DNA of 64,000 nucleotides from Clostridiales bacterium (GTDB lineage Bacteria > Bacillota > Clostridia > Oscillospirales > CAG-272), in NCBI GenBank assembly GCA_012840355.1, contig DULN01000006.1:193514-257513 (forward strand), in the 5' to 3' direction. The position numbers and the translations under genes are program-made. The notes under the pieces are model-generated. The model had not been told where the DNA came from. It saw only the letters and a program-made list of their open reading frames with translations, and ran no database searches. Each line of letters starts with the position of its first letter. Positions within the stretch are counted from its first letter, which is position 1. Positions 32,174-41,117 of the stretch are shown here, piece by piece.

Positions 32174-35100
32174 ATGGTATATTACAACAACAATTTAAGG
32201 GACAAAATTAGAACCTCCGCCCGCACTTATGAACGCTATATGTTCAAAAAAGTGGGCGAGCTTAAGAATACGGCAAAGCTCGAGACAGCCGAGCATCTCC
32301 GCTCGGTCCCCGAATCCGGGCTTGCCGCATTCGAGGGCAGCTTCCGCTGGGGCGGGGAATGGAAAAACCTTTGGGTAGTCGGCGACGTCACCGTGCCGGA
32401 GGAGGCGGCGGGCAAAAAGCTCTACGCCGTCGCGAGAACCGGAGCAGTGGAAATCCTCTTCTTTGTCAACGGCAAGCCCACTGGCATTTTCAACAGCAAA
32501 AACGACTTCCTCGGCGGAAACCATTCCGCCCAGCTTATATGCGAGAATGCGGTGCCCGGCACGACATATAAGCTCGCGTTCGAGTGCTACGCAGGCCATC
32601 ATTGCGCGGGCACTCAGCCGTTCGAGCGATACGGCAGGGACGGGCACGAGCGCAGCGACGAGGAGTTCATGCGCACCTATGAGGGCATCGACATCTGCGT
32701 GATGGACGAAACCGTCAAAGACTTCTTGTTTGACCTCAAAGCAGTGATGCAGCTCGCCGAGGTGCTCCCCGACAACAACTTCATGAGAGGCAAAGCACGC
32801 AATGCGCTTGAGCGCGTGTTCACCGTGCTCGTGCAGTACCCGGCGCATGTGCCCGAAGAAGTATGGCGCGAAGGCGTAATAAAAGCGCGCGAGATTCTCG
32901 CCGAGGTGCTGTCGGTCCACGGCAGCGACGGCCAGCGCGGCAGAGTCGGCGTAATCGGCCACTCGCATATGGACACCGCATGGCTTTGGCCGGTCGCCGA
33001 AACTATCCGCAAGTGCGCGCGCACCTATTCAAACGCGCTCACTTTGATGAAGCAGTACCCCGAGTACAAGTTTGTTCAGCCGTCGGTTCTGCACCTCGAC
33101 TGGATGCGCCGTTACTATCCTGATATATTTGAAGAGATTAAAAAGCAAGTCGCAGCAGGTAGGTACGAACCCAACGGAGGCGTTTGGGTCGAGTGCGACT
33201 GCAATATCCCCTCGGGCGAGTCGATGGTCCGCCAGTTCTTGCATGGCCAGCTTTATACCCGAAAGTACCTGAATTATGAGGCTGACTCGTTCTGGCTGCC
33301 CGACACCTTCGGCTATAACGCCGCAATCCCGCAGATTATGAAGGGCTGCAACGTCAAGTACTTCTATACCCAGAAAATCTCGTGGGGTGACCTGACGAGC
33401 TTCCCGTACGACACGTTCATCTGGAGAGGCATTGACGGCACCGAAGTGCTGACCCACTTCAACCGCATGCACTGCTCGCCCGATGTTAAGACAGTTGTCG
33501 AAGCGGTAAACGAAATCAGGCGCAAGGAAGTTTACGACGGTAGGCTCGTCGCGTTCGGCTTCGGCGACGGCGGCGGCGGCCCGACCTACGGCATGATTGA
33601 GGACGCAAGGCGCGTGGCGGGCCTTGCGGGCGTGCCCGAGCTCTTCTACTGCACAATCAGCGAGTTCATGCAGGACATCGAAAAGAACGCCACGAACCTT
33701 CCCGTATACTCCGGCGAGCTTTACCTTGAGACCCACCGCGGCACGCTGACCTCCATGCACAATGTAAAGCGCGACAACCGCAAGGCGGAGTTTGCGCTGC
33801 GCGACATGGAGTTCTTGGGCGTCGCGGCAGGCAAGCCCAAGCACGAGCGCGCGGACGAGCTGCTTGAGGTGCTGCTAATCAACCAGTTCCACGACATCCT
33901 CCCCGGCTCGTCGATAAACGAGGTCTATGTCCAGACCAAACAGGAGATGGACAAGCTCATCTACGACCTTAAGGCAATCGCCGGCGAGTATGCCGCGGAG
34001 CTCACCGAACCGTGCGATAAATCGTATACCTTCTTCAACACGCTGTCGTTTGGCCGCAGCGACAACATTTATATCGAGAATTTCGAAGGCGGGCTCGAAG
34101 GCGCGAAGGTCCAGCATGTGACCGATATCATGGGCAGAAAACTCGCGGTGGTCGGCGGGGTAGAGCTTGACGCGTTCGGCGCAAAGACTCTTACCGTCAC
34201 TGACAAGCCTTGCGACAGCTGCGAGTCGCCGTTTAAGTTCGACGGCACCACGCTCGAGACCCCGCACCTTGTCGTAAAATTCGGCGAGGGCTGCGGCATT
34301 GAGTCGCTTGTATACAAGAAGACAGGCAGGGAAGTCCGCAGGCCCGGCTCTGAGCCGCTCGGCACCTTCTGGATGGGCGAAGACGTACCGCAGGCTTGGG
34401 ACAACTGGAACATCGACTATGACCAGAAGTTTAAGATGAAGCCGACCGGCGAGCTCATCTCGCGCGAGGTCGTCGCAAACGGCCCCGTGGAGTTCAGGAT
34501 CCGCCAGAAAGTAAAACTTAGCGAGACTTCCAGCCTCGTTCAGGATATAATCTTCTCGGCAAGCTCGCCGCGTGTAGACTTCCACACCGCGGTTGATTGG
34601 CACGAGCGCCATCAGCTGCTTAAAGTCGGCTTTGACGTCGACGTCTTCACGCAGACTATAAAGAACGAAATCCAGTTCGGCTATATCGACCGCCCGACGA
34701 CTGAAAACAACGAGTACGAAACCGCAAAATTTGAGGTCTGCAACCACAAGTGGAGCGACCTGTCCGAGTCCCGTTTCGGCGTGGCACTGCTTAACGACTG
34801 CAAATACGGCATCTCCTGCTCCGGCTCCGACATGAGGCTGTCGCTGCTCAAGAGCGGCATCCGTCCCGACACGACCGGCGACGCCGGGCTGCATGAGATG
34901 ACCTACTCGCTGCTCCCGCACGAGGGCGCTTTCTCGGCAGAGACCGTCGTTCGTGAGGCTTATATGCTTAACGTTCCGGTTTATGTTGCAAAGGGCAGCC
35001 TTAAGCCGGGCTATGAGGCTCCGGTGCTTGTTTCGGCTCCGAACGTGATAGTCGAAACCGTCAAGCCCGCCGAGCTCATTGAAAATGCCTACGTGGTCCG

Positions 35101-35278
35101 CCTCTACGAGTGCGAGCGCAACAAGACCTGCTGCGAGCTGAAGTTCCCGAGCAAGGCTAAGGAAGTCTACGCCGCCAACATGCTCGAGGACATCGGCGAA
35201 AAACTGCCGCTTGAGAACGGCACGCTAAAGGTAGAGCTGCGCCCGTTTGAAATTAAGACCCTCGTTGTAAAATATTAG
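32174..35278 (+). CDS. GH38 alpha-mannosidase (long form)
   Basis: A 1034-residue glycoside hydrolase of family 38 that removes alpha-mannosyl residues with retention, using zinc. The zinc site begins HSHMDTAWLWP (His263, His265, Asp267). The nucleophile is Asp377 in WLPDTFGYN. Other landmarks are the N-terminal beta-sandwich (about 40-210), PNGGVWVECDCN, LETHRGTLTS and the conserved NQFHDILPGSSI (about 569-580). The C-terminal half is the GH38C beta domain. There is no signal peptide, so it acts in the cytosol on imported manno-oligosaccharides. AGGAGGAACCCC precedes the ATG. A second, shorter GH38 lies at 47.8-50.6 kb. Confidence 0.95.
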   Translation: MVYYNNNLRDKIRTSARTYERYMFKKVGELKNTAKLETAEHLRSVPESGLAAFEGSFRWGGEWKNLWVVGDVTVPEEAAGKKLYAVARTGAVEILFFVNGKPTGIFNSKNDFLGGNHSAQLICENAVPGTTYKLAFECYAGHHCAGTQPFERYGRDGHERSDEEFMRTYEGIDICVMDETVKDFLFDLKAVMQLAEVLPDNNFMRGKARNALERVFTVLVQYPAHVPEEVWREGVIKAREILAEVLSVHGSDGQRGRVGVIGHSHMDTAWLWPVAETIRKCARTYSNALTLMKQYPEYKFVQPSVLHLDWMRRYYPDIFEEIKKQVAAGRYEPNGGVWVECDCNIPSGESMVRQFLHGQLYTRKYLNYEADSFWLPDTFGYNAAIPQIMKGCNVKYFYTQKISWGDLTSFPYDTFIWRGIDGTEVLTHFNRMHCSPDVKTVVEAVNEIRRKEVYDGRLVAFGFGDGGGGPTYGMIEDARRVAGLAGVPELFYCTISEFMQDIEKNATNLPVYSGELYLETHRGTLTSMHNVKRDNRKAEFALRDMEFLGVAAGKPKHERADELLEVLLINQFHDILPGSSINEVYVQTKQEMDKLIYDLKAIAGEYAAELTEPCDKSYTFFNTLSFGRSDNIYIENFEGGLEGAKVQHVTDIMGRKLAVVGGVELDAFGAKTLTVTDKPCDSCESPFKFDGTTLETPHLVVKFGEGCGIESLVYKKTGREVRRPGSEPLGTFWMGEDVPQAWDNWNIDYDQKFKMKPTGELISREVVANGPVEFRIRQKVKLSETSSLVQDIIFSASSPRVDFHTAVDWHERHQLLKVGFDVDVFTQTIKNEIQFGYIDRPTTENNEYETAKFEVCNHKWSDLSESRFGVALLNDCKYGISCSGSDMRLSLLKSGIRPDTTGDAGLHEMTYSLLPHEGAFSAETVVREAYMLNVPVYVAKGSLKPGYEAPVLVSAPNVIVETVKPAELIENAYVVRLYECERNKTCCELKFPSKAKEVYAANMLEDIGEKLPLENGTLKVELRPFEIKTLVVKY

Positions 35279-35361
35279 TATTTAAATAGGAATAAACTGG
35301 AAATACTTTATTCATCATTTAGATATAATGCGTTTATTTAAGTTTTACAGAAATGTAAACA

Positions 35362-35398
35362 CATGCCATTTTAGTCCATATATAATAAGAATGGCATG
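35362..35398. repeat. 9-bp inverted repeat around a -10-like box
   Basis: CATGCCATT (35362-35370) and AATGGCATG (35390-35398) flank a TATAAT (35381-35386) that has no good -35 box. It may be an operator or an RNA hairpin in the leader of the small lipoprotein gene. Confidence 0.6.
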
Positions 35399-35428
35399 AG
35401 CAAAAATGATGAAGGGAGTATTTCCATC

Positions 35429-35611
35429 ATGTCAAAAAAACTACTGGCACTTCTGCTGGCGTTTCTGACTGCTACCTTCGCCCTAGTGGCATGCGAGCCG
35501 AAGGATAATGAAGAACAAACCGGCAATGAAACGACAGTAGAGGAAAACGCGGGCGAGGATGCATCGGTAGAAGAAACTGAAGCCGAGGCTGAAACCGAAG
35601 CTGCGGAATAG
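35429..35611 (+). CDS. Small acidic lipoprotein
   Basis: A 60-residue lipoprotein: a signal peptide with the lipobox LVAC (Cys about 22), then a mature part of about 38 residues that is almost entirely Glu, Asp, Thr and Ala (about fourteen Glu, one Lys). GGGAG lies about 10 bp before the ATG at 35429; an upstream in-frame ATG at 35396 lies in the inverted repeat and has no binding site. Function unknown. Such short acidic lipoproteins could be surface spacers or bind cations. Confidence 0.65.
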   Translation: MSKKLLALLLAFLTATFALVACEPKDNEEQTGNETTVEENAGEDASVEETEAEAETEAAE

Positions 35612-35713
35612 TAAGCTAAAGGCATCGGTGTTATAATTAAGAAAAAGCCGGTCTTTTCGTCCGCAAACTTAAAGCCACGGTACGGACAAACAGTCGAAAC
35701 CCTAAAAGCCTAT

Positions 35714-35747
35714 AAAAAATACGCGCGCCCTAAATAGGGCGCGCGTA
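35714..35747 (-). terminator. Terminator of the gpr-spoIIP operon
   Basis: On the minus strand ACGCGCGCCC-TATTTA-GGGCGCGCGT is followed by ATTTTTTATA. Confidence 0.85.
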
Positions 35748-35774
35748 CTTAATTTATGCGATTTTGCAGGCGCG

Positions 35775-36092
35775 TCAGTCGCCGAACCGCGACACGAGGT
35801 CGCAAATGCCTTTGCCCGTTTTAAGCGCAAGTTCGGGGAGGTATGAGACAGCATGGCTTAGGTAATCGGAGAGTTTGTCTTTTGCGCCCTCGATTAGGTC
35901 GAGGTCGAGCGTAAAGGCATAGTTGCCAACAGTCAGCCTGCCTTGGCTGTCGCTAATCTTTTCATAGCTTACCACTTTTTCATCTTCGCCTGCGATGATC
36001 CTGTATTCAATTCCAAACGCCGCCGCGGCGCCTGCTGCGATAGCGGCGCAAATTGCAAAATGCAGCGCGCATTTTAATAGGTACTTTATCAT
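35775..36092 (-). CDS. Small membrane-anchored protein, last gene of the gpr-spoIIP group
   Basis: A 105-residue protein with one N-terminal hydrophobic helix (about 5-27), then a mostly charged domain (SYEKISDSQGRLTVGNYAF) ending in an amphipathic helix. I do not recognise a family. It begins 21 bp after spoIIP in the same direction and is followed by the terminator, so it is co-transcribed with two sporulation genes. A role in the forespore envelope is an inference from this position alone. Confidence 0.6.
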   Translation of the reverse strand: MIKYLLKCALHFAICAAIAAGAAAAFGIEYRIIAGEDEKVVSYEKISDSQGRLTVGNYAFTLDLDLIEGAKDKLSDYLSHAVSYLPELALKTGKGICDLVSRFGD

Positions 36093-36113
36093 TTTATACC
36101 ATCCGTTATCTTA

Positions 36114-37181
36114 TTAATATCCGCTTAGTATCAGCTCCGCTAGCACCGACGCGATTTGTACTCCCGCGGCTTTTGCCTCCGCCAAAGTATTTGCGCATGA
36201 GCCGACCTCAATAAGGAGGTTGCGGTAGCCGTATTGCGCGTTAAACGACGCGCGCCTGATGGAGATCGGCCGCATCATTCCGGGGAAGCGTTTCGCCGCG
36301 AGCGATTGGGCAAGAAGGGCAAATGCCAAATTTTCCTGCCAACTCGGGTGGTCTGCGCCGCCCGCATCGGTCCCAACTACGAACATTACTTGAGCGGTCG
36401 GCGCGCCGTTTTGCTCGTACACGCATTTAATTAAATTGTTGCCAGAGATGAGCGCGTCGCGGTGCACGTCAAATATGTATTTAATCGAAGGATATTTTTT
36501 AAGATAAGCCAGCACCGTGGCGAGCGAGTTTTTATATGAGTCGTTGTAGGACTCAAGGTCGTGCATTGTTTCGCAATGAATGGCGGGTATCCCGTGCTTT
36601 AAGAACTCGTCGCGCATCGCCCGGCCGACCGCAACGACGCTCTGCGATTTGTCGTCGGTCCGCGGCAGGTTATGTGACGAGTATGAAGTAGCTCCAGGCC
36701 GGGCGTAGCCTTCTGTCCCATGCGTATGTATAATTAGCACAAGCGGGTCGGGGTTGACAGAAAGCGGCTTGTAAACGGCAACAGGCTCATCAGCCGGCGA
36801 GTAGCCCCGAAGAAGCGCGTCGATGTCGGGATTATAAGGCGTTTCGTTATAATACTCGTATATCGATTTTGCCGCAAGGTTCCGCTCAACAATTGTATAC
36901 TCGCCTGCCGGCGGGATTTCGCCTTCCTCGGTGTAAAACAGCATGTCGTAAAACTCTAGAGCGAATGCATCGCTGGGATCGCTTATAAGGTCAAGCGGCA
37001 AGCTTTCAGATTCAAAGCTTTCTGTTTCGGCATTGCCCGGGATTGCCGGGCTGCGAGTTGGCAGCTCGACAATCCCAAGTTTGGCAGCCGCGGAAACAAG
37101 TAGCGCCGCAAATATAAGCAGCGCGCAAACGGCAATCGCAAATGCGCTGTATATCTTTTCAAATAGCTTATAGCGGTTCAT
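36114..37181 (-). CDS. spoIIP: Stage II sporulation protein P (SpoIIP)
   Basis: SpoIIP is the amidase/endopeptidase of the DMP machine that dissolves septal peptidoglycan during engulfment. This 355-residue protein has an N-terminal membrane anchor (about 12-34), a variable linker, and the catalytic domain (about 145-350) with IIHTHGTEGY (zinc His pair region), DVHRDA and the Glu of LIEVGSCANT. GGGAGG precedes the ATG. It lies 62 bp downstream of gpr, the order found in many sporulating Firmicutes. A hairpin CCGGGCA/TGCCCGG (37211-37231) lies between the two genes. Confidence 0.95.
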   Translation of the reverse strand: MNRYKLFEKIYSAFAIAVCALLIFAALLVSAAAKLGIVELPTRSPAIPGNAETESFESESLPLDLISDPSDAFALEFYDMLFYTEEGEIPPAGEYTIVERNLAAKSIYEYYNETPYNPDIDALLRGYSPADEPVAVYKPLSVNPDPLVLIIHTHGTEGYARPGATSYSSHNLPRTDDKSQSVVAVGRAMRDEFLKHGIPAIHCETMHDLESYNDSYKNSLATVLAYLKKYPSIKYIFDVHRDALISGNNLIKCVYEQNGAPTAQVMFVVGTDAGGADHPSWQENLAFALLAQSLAAKRFPGMMRPISIRRASFNAQYGYRNLLIEVGSCANTLAEAKAAGVQIASVLAELILSGY

Positions 37182-37243
37182 TAAAAGCGCCTCCCAAAAC
37201 TAAGGCGTCGCCGGGCAGAGGCTGTGCCCGGAATTAAATCTTG

Positions 37244-38149
37244 CTAACTACCTAAAAACGCCATATTTATGGCTTCCGCTATAACCGACGAGAGTGTCTG
37301 GACCGCAACGTCGCTGTCACCGCGGGACACAAAGAAGCTGCGCCCATTCTCGAGCACCTGCTCAAGCTCGTTTGGGATGTCGTTTATGCCCGCTTTCTCA
37401 AGCGCGTCACAGACTAGTGTAGAGGAGTCGACGATCGTCGGCACGCCGATGGCTATGACCGGTATGCCAAGCTGCTCTTGGTTTATCGCCTTCCGTGAGC
37501 CGCCGATGCCGGAACCTGGCGAAATACCGGTGTCGCAAAGCTGTATCGTGGTGGCAAGACGGTCGGTCGAGCGTGCGGCCAGCGCGTCGATCACAACGAG
37601 CAGCGCCGGCCCCGAGTTTTGTACCGCTCCTCGCACAAGCTCGAGCGTCTCGATACCTGTTTGGCCTACAACGCCCGGCGCAATCGCCGAGATTTCCCGT
37701 CCGCCGAGCAGGCTGAAAAGCCTTGAGTCGCTGCTTTTGATGTGGCGGGTGACAGTAACGTCGCGTACGGCGAGCGGCCCTATGGCGTCCGAGGTAATCT
37801 CGCGGTTGCCAAGTCCGCATACAAGAACGCCCCCGCCGCCAGGCGCCAGCCGCTTTGCCATATCGCTTAAAATATCGGCGATAATCTCGGCTGCCGCGTC
37901 AAGCTGCTCGTCTGAAGCCAGCCAAAGCTTGCCGACGGTTATTGTTACATATGTCCCTACAGGGCGCCCGGTTACAGCTTCGCCACGCTTGTTTAAAACC
38001 CTTATCGTTTCAACCCTATAGCCGGATTTGGTTTCTTCGTTATACAATATGCCGGAAGCCGCGGCATTATTCGCATCTTCCAGCGTCTCGGGGGGCGGCA
38101 TGCTCTCCGCCGCAAGGTCTGTTCGGATGTATTTTTTAGCATTTTTCAT
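37244..38149 (-). CDS. gpr: GPR endopeptidase (germination protease)
   Basis: Degrades small acid-soluble spore proteins during germination. 301 residues, shorter than the roughly 370 of B. subtilis but in the clostridial range. The N-terminus YIRTDLAAE is the conserved propeptide/SASP-like start. Core segments are VLVCGLGNREITSDAIGP (about 109-126), GQTGIETLE, VVIDALAARS, ISPGSGIGG and QEQLGIPVIAIGVPTIVD. No ribosome binding site precedes the ATG, and a forespore-type promoter lies only 5 nt away, so the transcript may be leaderless. Confidence 0.95.
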   Translation of the reverse strand: MKNAKKYIRTDLAAESMPPPETLEDANNAAASGILYNEETKSGYRVETIRVLNKRGEAVTGRPVGTYVTITVGKLWLASDEQLDAAAEIIADILSDMAKRLAPGGGGVLVCGLGNREITSDAIGPLAVRDVTVTRHIKSSDSRLFSLLGGREISAIAPGVVGQTGIETLELVRGAVQNSGPALLVVIDALAARSTDRLATTIQLCDTGISPGSGIGGSRKAINQEQLGIPVIAIGVPTIVDSSTLVCDALEKAGINDIPNELEQVLENGRSFFVSRGDSDVAVQTLSSVIAEAINMAFLGS

Positions 38150-38154
38150 ACATA

Positions 38155-38183
38155 TAATTTACCCAAGCAGCAAGAAAATATGC
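38155..38183 (-). promoter_or_regulatory. Sigma-F/G-type promoter of gpr
   Basis: On the minus strand: GCATA (complement of 38179-38183), 14 bp, GGGTAAATTA (complement of 38155-38164), matching the forespore -10 pattern GGnnAnAnTn. Only 5 nt separate it from the gpr ATG. Confidence 0.6.
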
Positions 38184-38307
38184 GATATGCCTTTAATTTT
38201 TAAAAATTTGCCCGATAACTACATTTGTTTATTATTTACAAAATTATGTGAAAAAATTGTGCAAGCGTCTAAATTTAAAAAAGTCGGAATTTCCATGCTT
38301 TTTTCCA

Positions 38308-38336
38308 TTGATTATATTTTCGTTTGATGGTATAAT
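38308..38336 (+). promoter_or_regulatory. Promoter of the peptide-binding lipoprotein gene
   Basis: TTGATT (38308-38313), 17 bp, TATAAT (38331-38336). Confidence 0.8.
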
Positions 38337-38382
38337 ATTTAGGTAAATTCGGCACGCATAATTTGTAGGAGGAGCAAACCAC

Positions 38383-40176
38383 ATGAAAAGAATTCTGTGC
38401 CTGCTGCTGAGTCTTGTGCTTATCGGGGCCAGTGCCGTTTCATGCAGAGAAAGCGATTTTAGAAAAAACACGAAAACTGTCACTACCACCGATAAGGGTG
38501 CCGTAATTCCGGTCTACCTTACAACGGAGATATATGACTTTGATCCCGCGACAGCATATACCGACGAGGCGGCAACGAAAATCCTCAGCATGATTTATGA
38601 GGGGTTATATAAATATGATAAAAACGGCAAGGTCGTACCGGCTATTGCCAGCGGCTATAAGGTGAAGGAAGACCCCGAAAAAGGGCTTTATGAGATTGAG
38701 ATTTACCTCAAAGAGACAGCGTGGTCTGATGGGCGCCCCGTCCAAGCTGCCGATTTTGTTTATGCGATAAAGCGCGTCCTTGAGCCGGAGTTCAGGGGAG
38801 AAGCCGCCGCTCTGCTGATGGAGATAAAGAATGCCAAAGCCGTCAAGGCTGGCGAGATGTCTATAGACGACCTCGGTGTTGTCGATTCCGACACCAAGGT
38901 CATTCAGATCCAGTTCGAGAGAAAGATTAACTACGAGGATTTCCTTGCGGTTCTTGCTAGCCCGCTGCTTTACCCGATAAGAGAGGACGTAGTTGCAAAG
39001 GCGACCGACTGGTCTTCGAACACCTCGATTCTGGTTTGCAACGGTCCATTTGTCGTGCGCACTTTCGTTCCTGGAAAGACGCTGATCCTTGAGCGCAACA
39101 TCTACTATTACCGCGACGTCGAAGACGATCCGCAGGACAAGTATGTTAAGCCCTACCGTCTTGCGGTTAACTTTACGATGAATGCGGAGGAGCAGTTCGC
39201 CGCGTTCCAGGAGGGCAAGCTCGCGTTTATTGGTGAACTTCCGCTTTCAAAGCGCGCCGAATATAAAGACCAGATAAAATTAAGAGACACGCTTACTCAG
39301 CACGTATACCTGTTTAACACCACGAAAGAGCCATTCAACAAGCCTGAAGTACGCCGCGCGCTCTCGCTCGCCATCGATAGGCAGGCGATAGCCAACAAGG
39401 TTGTCTTCGCCACCCCAGCCGAAGGGCTGATTACAAGAGGAGTATTTGAGACTACATACAAGAATAAAAAACAGTTCCGCGATGTAGGCGGTTCACTGCT
39501 TTCGCCGTCGGCGGATCTCGCGACCGCTAAGTCACTGCTTCAGCAGGCTGGCGTGAATGGCGGCGATATAACCATCACGCTCCGCGGCAACGAAGTCGAC
39601 CTTGCCGTCGCCGAAATGGTGGCTCAGGCATGGGGTCAGCTCGGCTTCAACGTGAATATCAGGAAGCTCGGCTTCTCCGAGTATAAAGAGAACGAGTACG
39701 ACCTCGTTTCCGACCTGTTCAAGAACGCTTACGCGTCTAGAGACTTCGACGTCATCGCGGTTGACATCACGATGTTCTCGACGAATCCGTTTGGCAACCT
39801 CGCATCGTTTGCGCTTGAGTTCTCGGGCGGCGCCCTCGACCTTCAGTCGGGCAATTTTGAGTTCCAGCCCGGCGTGACCGGTTTCAACAGCCCCGAGTAC
39901 AACGAGATTATAGCGAAGGCGTTTGAGGAAACCGATCCTGAAAAGCGTGCCGCTATTCTCCACGATGCCGAAAAGATGCTGCTCGAGCTTGCGCCTGTAG
40001 TTCCGATATTCACATATCAGGATGCCTACATGGTCGGCGATGACCTGTCCGGCGTCAAAGAAGCGTTCTACGGTTGCCTCAACTTCGAGAAAGCGAAGCT
40101 GAAGAATTACGAGAAGTATGAGGAGACCGAGCCTCTCGAAACCCAGGCTATGGATGAGCTAGACAAAGGTGTGTAA
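38383..40176 (+). CDS. Oligopeptide-binding lipoprotein (SBP family 5, OppA/DppA-like)
   Basis: A 597-residue extracellular binding lipoprotein: signal peptide with lipobox AVSC (Cys about 21), then an SBP_bac_5 domain. Family segments include FDPATAYTDEAATKILSMIYEGL (46-68), LKETAWSDGRPVQAADFVYAIKR at about 106-128, the typical PEVRRALSLAIDRQ and the late DAEKMLLELAPVVPIFTY. No opp or dpp permease or ATPase gene is nearby, so it is an orphan that must share a transporter encoded elsewhere or act as a sensor. AGGAGGAGC precedes the ATG. It has its own promoter and a long hairpin after the stop. Confidence 0.92.
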   Translation: MKRILCLLLSLVLIGASAVSCRESDFRKNTKTVTTTDKGAVIPVYLTTEIYDFDPATAYTDEAATKILSMIYEGLYKYDKNGKVVPAIASGYKVKEDPEKGLYEIEIYLKETAWSDGRPVQAADFVYAIKRVLEPEFRGEAAALLMEIKNAKAVKAGEMSIDDLGVVDSDTKVIQIQFERKINYEDFLAVLASPLLYPIREDVVAKATDWSSNTSILVCNGPFVVRTFVPGKTLILERNIYYYRDVEDDPQDKYVKPYRLAVNFTMNAEEQFAAFQEGKLAFIGELPLSKRAEYKDQIKLRDTLTQHVYLFNTTKEPFNKPEVRRALSLAIDRQAIANKVVFATPAEGLITRGVFETTYKNKKQFRDVGGSLLSPSADLATAKSLLQQAGVNGGDITITLRGNEVDLAVAEMVAQAWGQLGFNVNIRKLGFSEYKENEYDLVSDLFKNAYASRDFDVIAVDITMFSTNPFGNLASFALEFSGGALDLQSGNFEFQPGVTGFNSPEYNEIIAKAFEETDPEKRAAILHDAEKMLLELAPVVPIFTYQDAYMVGDDLSGVKEAFYGCLNFEKAKLKNYEKYEETEPLETQAMDELDKGV

Positions 40177-40214
40177 CCGAGTAGGTTAAGCTAAACAAAG
40201 CAAAATAAAAGAAT

Positions 40215-40251
40215 GGGAATGGGCAAGCATATAAATGCTTTGCCCATTCCC
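40215..40251 (+). terminator. Long hairpin after the peptide-binding gene
   Basis: GGGAATGGGCAAGCAT and ATGCTTTGCCCATTCCC pair with one bulge. The U-tract is poor (GGTGTTATA), but a TTTTTT follows 20 bp later. Confidence 0.6.
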
Positions 40252-40347
40252 GGTGTTATATGGGCATTTTTTAAAGGCAAAATACGGGTAATAGATTTTT
40301 AACAAACATATATTACTATTTTATTACCGTATTAATTTGAGGCAAAT

Positions 40348-40920
40348 ATGTATTTAAGCGAAGGGATAATGCCGATGCAAGCCCCCTTAAAAGATAAAAA
40401 CGATATTAAAATTTTTATACTTTATTTGCTGAGGAACATACATTATCCGCTTGATTATGTAAACATAAACGATATCGTAGTGCAAGACGGCATAGTCAGC
40501 CCGTTCGATTTTTCGGAGTGTTTCGCGGAGCTGCTTGAAACAGGCAATATAGAAGAGTTCACAGCCAATGGCAAAACGCTTTACCAGATCACCGAGCAGG
40601 GCATTGAAGTGGCGGACACCCTCGATTCCCGCCTGCTTACAATGCTGAAAGAGAAGAGCCTTAAAAGCGCAATGCGCCTTTTATCATTCAAAAAGCGCGG
40701 CTCGGAAGTCAAATGCGAGATAACGCCGCTCGAAGAAGGCGGGTATGAAGTCCGCTGCGTAGTGATAGAGGCGCGTAAGGAGATGCTCAACGTCCGGCTT
40801 GTCGTCGACGATAAAGTGCTTGCCGAACGCATGAAATATAATTTTATGGATAAGCCCGAGGTCGTATTCCGCGGCATTTACGCCATTTTATCTGGCGATA
40901 TTAACTACTTAATTGAATAA
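40348..40920 (+). CDS. DUF4364 family protein
   Basis: A 190-residue cytosolic protein with the DUF4364 layout: an N-terminal winged-helix-like part (KNDIKIFILYLLRNIHYPLDY at about 17-37, then LYQITEQGIEVADTL) and a C-terminal alpha/beta part. DUF4364 proteins are common in clostridia, resemble PadR-like winged helices, and have no assigned function. GAGG lies 5 bp before ATG 40348; the ATGs at codons 8 and 10 are alternatives. The short inverted pair GGTAATA (40287-40293) and TATTACC (40322-40328) lies upstream. Confidence 0.8.
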   Translation: MYLSEGIMPMQAPLKDKNDIKIFILYLLRNIHYPLDYVNINDIVVQDGIVSPFDFSECFAELLETGNIEEFTANGKTLYQITEQGIEVADTLDSRLLTMLKEKSLKSAMRLLSFKKRGSEVKCEITPLEEGGYEVRCVVIEARKEMLNVRLVVDDKVLAERMKYNFMDKPEVVFRGIYAILSGDINYLIE

Positions 40921-40934
40921 AATTTTGCTTTTCT

Positions 40935-40965
40935 GCTGCAGCTAAATGCTGCGCAATTTTTTATT
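40935..40965 (+). terminator. Terminator of the DUF4364 gene
   Basis: GCAGC-TAAAT-GCTGC followed by GCAATTTTTTATTT. Confidence 0.7.
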
Positions 40966-41062
40966 TGTTAGGATGAACAATGGCTTGTAAATGTCGCGAG
41001 CCAGGGATATTTTAAATATACAACAATTATCACAAAACAATAAAAATTTTGTTAAAAAACCC

Positions 41063-41091
41063 TTGACAATTTTTGAAACTGCGGTTATAAT
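41063..41091 (+). promoter_or_regulatory. Consensus promoter of the sigma-factor gene
   Basis: TTGACA (41063-41068), 17 bp, TATAAT (41086-41091). Confidence 0.9.
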
Positions 41092-41117
41092 ATATAACTG
41101 TACTGGGGAGCGGAAAA

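Noticed and set aside
33029..34921. Long antisense frames in the alpha-mannosidase gene
   Set aside because: Typical shadows of a GC-rich coding frame; no motifs and no start signals.
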